NCBI GenBank assembly: GCA_024224995.1
Contig: JAAENB010000831.1
Coordinates: 1-31,065 of the forward strand
DNA length: 31,065 bases
DNA from: a bacterium
Lineage (GTDB): Bacteria; Spirochaetota; UBA4802; UBA5550
Direction of reading: 5' to 3'
Part shown: in pieces, positions 16,206-23,120 of the stretch
Position numbering within the stretch: the first letter of the stretch is position 1
Layout of the letters: each line of letters starts with the position of its first letter
Notes under the pieces: generated by a model
Told to the model about the DNA's origin: nothing
Database searches by the model: none
What the model saw: the letters and a program-made list of their open reading frames with translations, nothing else
Made by a program: the position numbers and the translations under genes

Positions 16206-16222
16206 AGACCGGTAACCGGTCT
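16206..16222. promoter_or_regulatory. Perfect 17-bp palindrome upstream of the glycosyltransferase
   Basis: AGACCGGT-A-ACCGGTCT is an exact inverted repeat with one central base, in the divergent region between the glycosyltransferase and the PAS/HATPase gene, 16 bases before the former's ATG. It shares the GACCGGT core with the palindrome in the TetR promoter at 7103-7110. It could be an operator or a leader hairpin. The rest of 16191-16438 is AT-rich with a TATAAT at 16343-16348 but no good -35. Confidence 0.5.
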
Positions 16223-16438
16223 CTCCTGATTTTCTTTTATTTCTGTATACATCTTATTTTTATACACAAATATAGTAAAGATATTTTTTTACGGATCTAA
16301 TAGTACATATGTATAGCAGTTACATGAAGTCAGTTATTAATATATAATATTAATTGTTATTGCAAAAAAATATTGCTAATCTTAATATTACAGATGATTA
16401 TATATTTTGTTCTTAACAAATGTTAGGTTGTTGCGTTT

Positions 16439-18202
16439 ATGGATCTTGAAAACAGAAAAGTTCTAATTGTTGAAGATAATGAAGAAGATTCCCTGTTTTT
16501 TCAAAAGATATTGAATGAACAGGGATTTCTTGATATTGTTTTGGCTGCGTCAGGAGAAGAAGCGGTAATTAAAGCTGCGGAGTTGAAGCCAAATCTTATT
16601 TTAATGAAAATAGAGCTAAAAGGAGAATTAAACGGGATAGAAGCTTCAATTATCATCAGGAAAAAGATTGATATACCTATTATTTTTATTACCGGGCTTG
16701 ATGAGACTATCGTTGATTATATTGATGATGATGCAAAAAACAATTGTATTACAAACTCATATGGATTCTTGTTTAAACCTATTAGTGAAAAGTCTTTTTT
16801 ATACTCTATCAAGATTGCCCTTACCAGGCATAAATTTGATATAAAACTTGAAGAGAGTGAGATTAAGTACCGGGAGCTTTTTGAACGGTCCAAGGATCCA
16901 ATTTACATTTATAAAAATGACAGGTTTGTAGAATTTAACAACTCGATGTTGGAGCTTTTTGGCTATAGCAATGAAGAAATGACTAAAATATCATTAAAAG
17001 ATATTTGTGTGGACCTGCAGGATATTCGGCGATTTGATGAAGCTGTAACTGAAAAAGGGTATGTGAAAGATTTTGACCTGAGATTGCTGAAAAAAGACGG
17101 TACCACACTGAATTGTCTTTTAACATCCAATATTCTAAAAACAAAGATCGGCGAAATAAAAGGATACCAGGGGATTATCAGGGATGTTACGGAAAGCAGA
17201 AAGTCGGTTGAAAGGATCGAAAGAAGTATTGAGAATATGCTTATTGCAATGGAAAAGAATGAGAGCTTAAACCTGAGCCTGGAGAATAAGGTTGAGGATT
17301 TAAGAGACGCGAATAGAACTATACAGCTGTCGGAAGAGCGGTATCGCCTCCTGGTTGAAGGCTCCAGTGATATAATTTTTACTCTTGATGAAAATTGGAG
17401 TATTATTTCCGCGAATAAGTCCATTACAACGCTTTTGAATATCCGGCTTGAAAAAGTGATTTTACTTAATTTTTTTGACCTTATTTATGATGGGGCTGAT
17501 GAAGGATCTGTTACAAAAGATTTCTTAAAAGAAAAACTTGGACATTTTATTGAAAGCAGGGAACCAGTTCAGTTTAAGATAGATTTTAAGTCTTTAATAA
17601 GTTCGGAACCGGTAGAAGTGCAGGTGAGACTTGAATATATAAATATTGAAGGTAAAAATGAGATATTAGGAAAAGCTTCACGAATAATGGAAGACTCATT
17701 AATGAAATATTTCGTTTCTGAGAAGCAGGAATTTTCACTGGGAAATTTTCTCAATTCGGCTGAAGATATCAGTCACCGGATAACTCGAAATGTTAAAAAG
17801 TATATGGATTCAAAAGAGATAACTCTGCTGCGAATTGCTTTAAGAGAAATAATAATTAATTCTGTTGAACATGGAAATCTTAACATAAATTTTGAAGAAA
17901 AGACAAAAGTTATGTTTGAAGGCAATTATTTTGATTTTATTGCTGTTAGAAGACTTGATCCTATTTACGCAAACAAACGAGTAGTTATTGAATATTCTAT
18001 TTGTCCGGAAAAAGTTGTTTACAAAATTGCTGATGAGGGAGACGGTTTCGATCACAAAAAGATATTCAGCTCTATACTGGAGGAAGACAGTGAAGGCGCA
18101 CTTCCCCACGGTAGAGGGATCATGATGGCTAAAGAAATATTTGATCATATTGAGTATAATGAAAAGGGTAATGAAGTAGTGTTGGTAAAACACTTTAATT
18201 AA
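16439..18202 (+). CDS. Pseudo-receiver, double PAS, RsbW-like HATPase protein
   Basis: A 587-aa cytoplasmic sensor. Residues 1-130 form a receiver with Glu12/Asp13, Thr85 and Lys113 in place, but the phospho-acceptor Asp is Lys57 (I-L-M-K-I-E-L), codon AAA at 16607. PAS domains follow at about 145-255 ('YRELFERSKDPIYIYKN' start) and 300-415 ('YRLLVEGSSDIIFTL'), separated by a coiled coil at 255-300. The C-terminus is a HATPase_c domain with N box REIIINSVEHGN at 469-480, G1 DEGDGFD at 532-538 and G2 HGRGI at 557-561. No histidine-bearing dimerisation helix is evident, so it resembles anti-sigma-factor kinases that phosphorylate a Ser/Thr partner. It starts a plus operon with purM 26 bases on. 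Confidence 0.88.
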   Translation: MDLENRKVLIVEDNEEDSLFFQKILNEQGFLDIVLAASGEEAVIKAAELKPNLILMKIELKGELNGIEASIIIRKKIDIPIIFITGLDETIVDYIDDDAKNNCITNSYGFLFKPISEKSFLYSIKIALTRHKFDIKLEESEIKYRELFERSKDPIYIYKNDRFVEFNNSMLELFGYSNEEMTKISLKDICVDLQDIRRFDEAVTEKGYVKDFDLRLLKKDGTTLNCLLTSNILKTKIGEIKGYQGIIRDVTESRKSVERIERSIENMLIAMEKNESLNLSLENKVEDLRDANRTIQLSEERYRLLVEGSSDIIFTLDENWSIISANKSITTLLNIRLEKVILLNFFDLIYDGADEGSVTKDFLKEKLGHFIESREPVQFKIDFKSLISSEPVEVQVRLEYINIEGKNEILGKASRIMEDSLMKYFVSEKQEFSLGNFLNSAEDISHRITRNVKKYMDSKEITLLRIALREIIINSVEHGNLNINFEEKTKVMFEGNYFDFIAVRRLDPIYANKRVVIEYSICPEKVVYKIADEGDGFDHKKIFSSILEEDSEGALPHGRGIMMAKEIFDHIEYNEKGNEVVLVKHFN

Positions 18203-18228
18203 ATCGTTAAGAGGTTTTAGAAAATAAA

Positions 18229-19266
18229 ATGGGAATAACCTATAAAGATTCAGGCGTTGATGTTGAGGGCGGCAACAGTTTTGTAAAAAAAATATCCCCA
18301 ATTGTTAAGTCAACTTTTTCCGACAGGGTGATAACAGGCATAGGGGGCTTTGGCGCTCTTTTTTCCGGATCCTTTCCGGAATATAAAGATCCCGTACTTG
18401 TTTCAGGTACGGATGGTGTTGGTACCAAATTACAGATTGCTCAAAAGCTGGATATTCATGATACAATTGGTATTGATGCTGTAGCAATGTGTGTAAATGA
18501 TATTATTGTTTCCGGAGCAAAACCGCTCTTTTTTCTTGATTATATATCATGCGGCAAGCTGAAAGAGAATGTCATGGTTGATGTTGTAAAAGGAATTGCA
18601 GAAGGGTGCAAGCGCTCCGGGTGTAGTCTTATTGGTGGTGAAACTGCAGAACATCCCAATGTTATGCCAGAGGATGATTACGATATTGCCGGTTTTGCAG
18701 TTGGAATAGTAGACCGGGAGAAAATCATTGACGGCAGCAGCATACAGCCCGGGGATAAAATTATCGGACTGGCATCTTCCGGTATTCATTCCAATGGCTA
18801 TTCCCTGATACGGAAACTGTTTTTTGATGTAAAGGGGTACGGCCTTGAAAAAGAAGTTCCCGGTTCCGGAGAATCCCTGGGAAAAATCCTGCTTGAACCA
18901 ACGAAATTATATGTAAAAAGTGTTCTGGACTGTTTGGAAGCCGGAATATCACTTAAAGGTATTGTTCATGTTACGGGCGGCGGTTTTTATGAGAATATAC
19001 CCAGAATTTTACCCGAAAAAACAGCAGTGAATATCCAAAAATCTTCTTTTGAGATCCTTCCTATATATAAATTCATTCAGGAGGAAGGGGAAATAAGCGA
19101 AAAAGAGATGTTTACCACGTTTAATATGAGTATTGGAATGATATTTTTTGTTTCTCCTGAAGAAGAGAAAAAGACTCTGGAAGCTATAAAAAGCGCCGGA
19201 GACAGAGCTTTCTCAATTGGTACTGTTGAAGAATTTACGGACGAAAAAGTTAAAATAAATTCGTAA
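18229..19266 (+). CDS. purM: Phosphoribosylformylglycinamidine cyclo-ligase (AIR synthase)
   Basis: A 345-aa enzyme of normal PurM length, making aminoimidazole ribotide from FGAM with ATP in purine synthesis. Diagnostic stretches: N-terminal 'YKDSGVDVEGGNSFVKKI', 'GIGGFGALF', 'LVSGTDGVGTKLQIAQ', 'GIDAVAMCVNDIIVSGAKPLFFLDY', 'GCSLIGGETAEHP', 'ASSGIHSNGYSLIRKL', 'HVTGGGFYENIPRILP' and 'FNMSIGM' near the end. The active-site and dimer residues look intact. AAGAGG precedes the ATG. No other purine gene is adjacent; it sits between a signalling gene and lipid-type genes, an unusual setting. Confidence 0.97.
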   Translation: MGITYKDSGVDVEGGNSFVKKISPIVKSTFSDRVITGIGGFGALFSGSFPEYKDPVLVSGTDGVGTKLQIAQKLDIHDTIGIDAVAMCVNDIIVSGAKPLFFLDYISCGKLKENVMVDVVKGIAEGCKRSGCSLIGGETAEHPNVMPEDDYDIAGFAVGIVDREKIIDGSSIQPGDKIIGLASSGIHSNGYSLIRKLFFDVKGYGLEKEVPGSGESLGKILLEPTKLYVKSVLDCLEAGISLKGIVHVTGGGFYENIPRILPEKTAVNIQKSSFEILPIYKFIQEEGEISEKEMFTTFNMSIGMIFFVSPEEEKKTLEAIKSAGDRAFSIGTVEEFTDEKVKINS

Positions 19267-19295
19267 TAATAAGTGATTTTAAATGGGTTTTACCT

Positions 19296-19724
19296 ATGCT
19301 TGATATAAATATTGAAGACTATATTCCACACCGGGACCGGATGAAACTCATTGAAGAGGTTCTGGAGGTCGCTGATGGCCGGTCAGTAACTGTTTCAACT
19401 GTTTCCGAACAATGGCCCATGTTCCGTGATGGGTATGTAAACCCGATTATTATGATTGAACTTGTTGCTCAAACTTCAAGTCTTGCGGTTGGGTGGAAGA
19501 AAAGAAATGAAGAGAAGGTTGGTGGAAAGGGATGGCTTGTTGGACTTAAAGAAGCTTCTTTTGATATAGAAAGTCTCCCTTTAAACACCAGGCTTGTTAC
19601 CGAAATTGATGAACGGTATTCTCATGATAATTATGTTGTACTTGATGGAAGTGTCTTTCTTGAAGAAAAACATGAAGATAAAAAGATTGCAAAGATCGCT
19701 ATACAGGCATTTCGCCCGGATTAG
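19296..19724 (+). CDS. Hotdog 3-hydroxyacyl-ACP dehydratase, ApeP-like
   Basis: A 142-aa single hotdog domain. The start 'YIPHRDRMKLIEEVLEV' matches the 'LPHRPPMLLLD' opening of FabZ/ApeP-type dehydratases and contains the conserved His. Residues around 'NPIIMIELVAQTSSLAVGWK' form the central helix with the Glu and Gln typical of the group. The C-terminus 'RLVTEIDERYSHDNYVVLDGSVF' forms the sheet. It would remove water from 3-hydroxyacyl carrier-protein intermediates. With FabG, LolA-like and DUF3261 genes directly downstream it matches the dehydratase of aryl-polyene-type clusters better than housekeeping FabZ. ApeP assignment is by context and similarity, not proven. Confidence 0.85.
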   Translation: MLDINIEDYIPHRDRMKLIEEVLEVADGRSVTVSTVSEQWPMFRDGYVNPIIMIELVAQTSSLAVGWKKRNEEKVGGKGWLVGLKEASFDIESLPLNTRLVTEIDERYSHDNYVVLDGSVFLEEKHEDKKIAKIAIQAFRPD

Positions 19725-19744
19725 GAATTAAGGAGATATTATAA

Positions 19745-20476
19745 ATGAATAGTACAAAAGTAGCAATAGTAACAGGAGGAGGCCGGGGCATTGGCCGGGC
19801 AATTTCTATTGAATTGGGAAAAGCCGGTTATTATGTTATCATCAATTATCAATCCAATGATCTGGCTGCTGCTGAAACCCTGCAGATGACACGATCCGGC
19901 GGTGGAGATGGTGAGATTGCAAAGTTTGATGTGCGGAATTCGGAAGAAACAGAAAAATATATCGCTGAAATCACTTCCCGTTACAATAATCTTGAAGTCC
20001 TGGTAAATAACGCGGGCATTGTATCGGACGGTCTTTTTGTTATGATGAATGAAGATAACTGGGATACCGTGATTGATACTTCTCTAAAGGGCTTTTTTAA
20101 TATGACCAAACCGGTCTTAAAAAAGATGATTCGAAACAAGCGCGGTTCAATAGTTTCACTATCATCAATGTCCGGTCTCATTGGCAACAGGGGGCAGGCT
20201 AATTACTCAGCGGCAAAAGCCGGTATTATTGGAGCCAGCGGTTCCGTGGCTAAAGAAGTTGGACGGCTTGGAATACGGGTCAATGTTGTAGCCCCCGGTA
20301 TGATCGATACTGACATGATAAAGGGAGCAGCTCCCCTGGAAAATATTAAACAATTGGTACCCATGGGACGGATAGGAAAACCGGAAGAAGTTGCCAAACT
20401 TGTCCGTTTTCTTTGTTCCGATGATGCTTCTTATATAACCGGCCAGACTATCTCAATAAATGGCGGTATGTTTTAG
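19745..20476 (+). CDS. fabG: 3-oxoacyl-ACP reductase, FabG family (ApeQ-like)
   Basis: A 243-aa short-chain dehydrogenase. The cofactor loop is TGGGRGIG at 10-17, the structural motif is NNAG at 88-91, and the catalytic set is Ser141, Tyr154 and Lys158 ('QANYSAAKAG'), with the FabG hallmark 'GQANY'. The end 'YITGQTISINGGMF' is typical. It reduces 3-oxoacyl carrier-protein intermediates using NADPH. AAGGAG lies just before the ATG. Its stop shares one base with the start of the LolA-like gene. In this neighbourhood it is probably the ketoreductase of a polyene or specialised lipid pathway (the ApeQ position) rather than the housekeeping copy. Confidence 0.93.
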   Translation: MNSTKVAIVTGGGRGIGRAISIELGKAGYYVIINYQSNDLAAAETLQMTRSGGGDGEIAKFDVRNSEETEKYIAEITSRYNNLEVLVNNAGIVSDGLFVMMNEDNWDTVIDTSLKGFFNMTKPVLKKMIRNKRGSIVSLSSMSGLIGNRGQANYSAAKAGIIGASGSVAKEVGRLGIRVNVVAPGMIDTDMIKGAAPLENIKQLVPMGRIGKPEEVAKLVRFLCSDDASYITGQTISINGGMF

Positions 20477-21084
20477 TGTTTAGAAGAATTTTAGTAGTCT
20501 TAGTCATAGCATCTTCCCTGGTTTTTATCGGTTGGGGAAATAACTGGGATGAAATTAAAACATCTGCGGCTGCCATTAAATCGATTAAATCCGATTTTAC
20601 CCAGGAAAAACATATGAAGATCCTGTCGCGGCCGCTTATTTCAAAAGGAAGATTTTATTATAGTAATCCCGCTTCTCTTAGATGGGAGTATAACTCTCCA
20701 ATAAAGAGCATTCTCCTTATGAAAGAAGGAAGTATTAAGCGCTATATTAAAGGCCGCAAAGGGTATGTTCGTGATTCCAGCGCGAATCTTCAGGCAATGA
20801 GGATCGTTCTCCAGGAGATTACCCTTTGGCTAAAGGGTGAATTTAAAGGGAATCCGGATTTTAAAACAGTTCTGAATAAAGGCCTCAATACAAAGATAAT
20901 TCTTACTCCAAAGAAAAAAGCATTATCAAACATAATAAAACGGATTGAGCTCAGGCTTTCGGAAAAGCCCGGGATTATTCAGTCTGTTACCATATATGAA
21001 AATAGAAATTCATATACCATACTCAAATTTAAAAATGTAAAACTTAATAAAAAAATAGATGATTCCATATTCAGCAAAATATAA
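20476..21084 (+). CDS. LolA-like outer-membrane lipid carrier
   Basis: A 202-aa exported protein from a GTG start that overlaps the fabG stop by one base. Residues 1-21 form a signal peptide without a lipobox. The mature part follows the LolA pattern: 'IKSIKSDFTQEKHMKILSRPLISKGRF' region near 37-63, then 'SNPASLRWEYNSPIKSILLM' and 'RYIKGRKGYV'. Related carriers in aryl-polyene clusters move the lipid product or a lipoprotein across the periplasm. The translational coupling with fabG and overlap with the DUF3261 gene argue for this specialised role. It is not likely to be the housekeeping LolA. Confidence 0.85.
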   Translation: MFRRILVVLVIASSLVFIGWGNNWDEIKTSAAAIKSIKSDFTQEKHMKILSRPLISKGRFYYSNPASLRWEYNSPIKSILLMKEGSIKRYIKGRKGYVRDSSANLQAMRIVLQEITLWLKGEFKGNPDFKTVLNKGLNTKIILTPKKKALSNIIKRIELRLSEKPGIIQSVTIYENRNSYTILKFKNVKLNKKIDDSIFSKI

Positions 21085-21757
21085 ATTTTTTGTTTTTTCT
21101 CTGACTTTTCTCATGGTAGTTTTATGTCTATCCTGCGGCTCTCTTCCTGAAATAAAACCCGCTGTTCCGGTTGAAAAAGACGCGATCTTAAAACAATGTG
21201 AAATCCCTTTTGTTAAAAGCAAATGGCGTTTTGTTCATTCGATTGAAGCTGAAATGCCTACAGGGGATACAGCTTTTATGATGGGAATAACAATCGCTGA
21301 TCCTTCTTCGCGGAGTCTTCATAGCGTCATTATGAGCATTGAGGGACTTGTTCTATTCAACGCAGCCTATTCTATTAAGAGTAAAAAACTGGAAATAAAA
21401 CGGGGCATACAACCCTTCGATTCAGCGAATTTTGCCCTGGGTATGATGAAAGATATCAGCCTGATATTCTTCTACCCCGATGCTCCTATTGTTAAATCCG
21501 GGACCTTTCCTGAAGGGTTCCGCGGATGCAGGTTCCAAAGAGCTGATAATTCATTTGTTGATATTACTGTACCACAAAGTGGAGAATGGGAGGTTCATCA
21601 ATACAATGAGTCCTTTTCTCTTACTCGCAGTATAAAAGCTTCTTCTTTCCGGATGATCCATAAGAAAAAAATACCCGGAACTATTGATTTACAAGCTCCC
21701 GGATTGCTTGGGTATTCACTGCATATGGAACTCGTTGAAGCAGAGGTTCTTGATTAG
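21059..21757 (+). CDS. DUF3261-type lipoprotein of aryl-polyene-like clusters
   Basis: A 232-aa exported protein. The ATG at 21059 lies inside the LolA-like gene, giving a 26-base overlap. Residues 1-25 form a signal peptide ending C-L-S-C with the likely lipidated Cys26. The mature part has no internal membrane segment; 'RSLHSVIMSIEGLVLFNAAYS' and 'LGMMKDISLIFFYPD' match DUF3261 as I recall it. Members are found almost always beside LolA, MMPL and FabG genes of aryl-polyene loci and are thought to act in product transport or anchoring to the outer membrane. A later Met at codon 19 would destroy the signal peptide. Confidence 0.75.
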   Translation: MIPYSAKYKFFVFSLTFLMVVLCLSCGSLPEIKPAVPVEKDAILKQCEIPFVKSKWRFVHSIEAEMPTGDTAFMMGITIADPSSRSLHSVIMSIEGLVLFNAAYSIKSKKLEIKRGIQPFDSANFALGMMKDISLIFFYPDAPIVKSGTFPEGFRGCRFQRADNSFVDITVPQSGEWEVHQYNESFSLTRSIKASSFRMIHKKKIPGTIDLQAPGLLGYSLHMELVEAEVLD

Positions 21758-21833
21758 AACCGGTATGTGAGCCCTCTTCTCATAACGTGGGGTTGAAACC
21801 CCACGCTATGAGAAATAGTTAGAACCGGTATGT
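21754..21833. repeat. 15-bp direct repeats bracketing a hairpin
   Basis: TTAGAACCGGTATGT occurs at 21754-21768 and again at 21819-21833, same orientation. The first copy contains the stop codon of the DUF3261 gene, the second the stop codon (on the other strand) of the outer-membrane protein. The hairpin lies between them. Confidence 0.8.
21779..21812. terminator. Hairpin between convergent genes
   Basis: CTCATA-A-CGTGGGGT pairs with ACCCCACG-C-TATGAG across a 4-base loop, with one A/C mismatch. It sits between two convergent genes and could end transcription from both sides, although no T-run follows on either strand. It may equally be a dispersed palindromic element. Confidence 0.5.
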
Positions 21834-22694
21834 CGGACCAATGATAAACAAGCTCTCTTTTGTGGTATAAAAACACCCCATCTTTGAGTACCCATAATAA
21901 TACTGTATCGATAATTCATGAGCTTCTTTTTCTCCAGCCGGGTTGCCAAGAATCATTGTATTAAATAAATACTTTAAATAAATACCGGCTTTAATGCCAA
22001 TATTAGGGCTATGATCAAATCCTGTTGTTTCCAGCTCAAATTCAACAAAAAAGGGTTTTCCTTTTGAAATGAAATCGGCCCTGCTGCCCACTAAAAAAGA
22101 CCAGTTATAAAAAATACGTTCCTCTGTCCTTCTGCCGAACTTGTATTCAAACCCTGCGGTTAAATCAAGCCAGGTGAAGATCTTGTAGTTTATATATTGT
22201 CTCGCGGCTTCAAAACCGGTATTTTCTATTTCATTAGCCTTATTTTCGTAATGAATATAATCATCACCTAAATGAGAGCTGTTATGATATACCATTGTTT
22301 CAAAATATAGATTATTATAGCGAGCCTCAAAGAAGAGTCCTCCCAGGAAATCGGCGTGAATAAAGTTAAACGATTCTGAAAATAGCTTAAACCTGGTATA
22401 AATACCGCCATAGCCGCCTATAAGAAAAGAACTTTTTTTCCCGGGCTTAATGGATACTCCCGGTATCCTGGCCCCAATATTGATCAACGAATAATGGGTT
22501 GAATCTTTTGTGGAATAAGCGTAAAGCGCGTCAATTGCCGGAGATCGCAGTAAGGCACTGTGATGATTTGTTTCTATATTACTAAAAGGGAAAATTGTTA
22601 TTTCTGCATTTAGTGCGGAAATAGAGCAAATTATTATAAAAAAAACCGGAAAAAGTCTTTTTTTCATGAAATTTTCAAAAATTTTAATGAGCAT
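21819..22694 (-). CDS. DUF1207-like outer-membrane beta-barrel protein
   Basis: A 291-aa exported protein. A signal peptide begins at Met10 (ATG 22667, 'MKKRLFPVFFIIICSISALNA'-like, cut after A-N-A), so the real start may be 22667 rather than 22694; neither has a good ribosome-binding site. The mature part is a series of amphipathic strands rich in Tyr and Phe, with the 'YHNSSHLGDDYI' motif that I associate with DUF1207, and ends in Y-R-F, the C-terminal aromatic signature read by the BAM complex. The function is unknown. It lies between the two blocks of aryl-polyene-like genes but on the opposite strand to the first. Confidence 0.75.
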   Translation of the reverse strand: MLIKIFENFMKKRLFPVFFIIICSISALNAEITIFPFSNIETNHHSALLRSPAIDALYAYSTKDSTHYSLINIGARIPGVSIKPGKKSSFLIGGYGGIYTRFKLFSESFNFIHADFLGGLFFEARYNNLYFETMVYHNSSHLGDDYIHYENKANEIENTGFEAARQYINYKIFTWLDLTAGFEYKFGRRTEERIFYNWSFLVGSRADFISKGKPFFVEFELETTGFDHSPNIGIKAGIYLKYLFNTMILGNPAGEKEAHELSIQYYYGYSKMGCFYTTKESLFIIGPTYRF

Positions 22695-22821
22695 ATTTTC
22701 ACTTTATGTGTAATTTATGTTATAAAATTATCTTTTTATAGCATAAATTTAAAGAATCAAGCTCTTTTTTTTTAAAATACTGTTGTTTGTTCCCCTACAC
22801 CTAGCGTTCATTCCCTTTTAG

Positions 22822-22850
22822 TTGACGATTGGTAAAAAAAGTCGTATATT
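22822..22850 (+). promoter_or_regulatory. Promoter for a putative small RNA
   Basis: TTGACG (22822-22827), a 17-bp spacer and TATATT (22845-22850), each one base from consensus. It predicts a start near 22857 in a 426-base stretch without a protein gene (22695-23120). Confidence 0.6.
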
Positions 22851-22856
22851 AAAATA

Positions 22857-23008
22857 GTATTAAATAATCATTACTTAATAAGTGTGGGATGGAGAGCATC
22901 CCGCACCTGTTAAGTTGATAATAATACCTTAATTTTTGAATGATCTTTCTCCTATAATATAGTAGAGCAGCCTCTTCTTTTAGAGGAGGCTGCTCTACCT
23001 TTTTTTTA
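22857..23008 (+). ncRNA. Putative structured small RNA of about 150 nt
   Basis: Bounded by a good promoter and a strong terminator, with no credible reading frame between: the only ATG gives nine codons without a ribosome-binding site. It contains a first hairpin, GTGTGGGATG-GAGAG-CATCCCGCAC (22882-22906, one G-T pair), then an unstructured AT-rich stretch, then the terminator stem. It could be a trans-acting small RNA or an attenuated leader of the radical-SAM gene that starts at 23121. I recognise no known RNA family. Confidence 0.5.
22962..23008 (+). terminator. Strong Rho-independent terminator
   Basis: A stem of about 17 bp runs from GTAGAGCAGCC (22962 on) to GGCTGCTCTAC (ending 22998) with a TTT loop and one G-T pair. 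It is followed by CTTTTTTTTATTT. The T-run is on the plus strand only, so it ends plus-strand transcription upstream of the radical-SAM gene. Confidence 0.85.
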
Positions 23009-23120
23009 TTTCTCTTTAAACTCCTCTCTAAAACCCTGTTTTTATCAATTTTCAATTATCCTTGACATTTATCGTCCATATAATAGGAACTTCAGAATCG
23101 ATATATTCCAGGAGACATTA

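Noticed and set aside
21754..23008. CRISPR array or attachment site suggested by the several hairpins and short repeats
   Set aside because: Only two copies of a 15-bp direct repeat are present, with no regular spacers, no cas genes, no integrase and no tRNA gene in the window.
22849..23055. Minus-strand 68-codon frame between the outer-membrane protein and radical SAM genes
   Set aside because: It lies across a strong terminator stem and a promoter on the other strand, has no ribosome-binding site and encodes the hairpin arms as protein.
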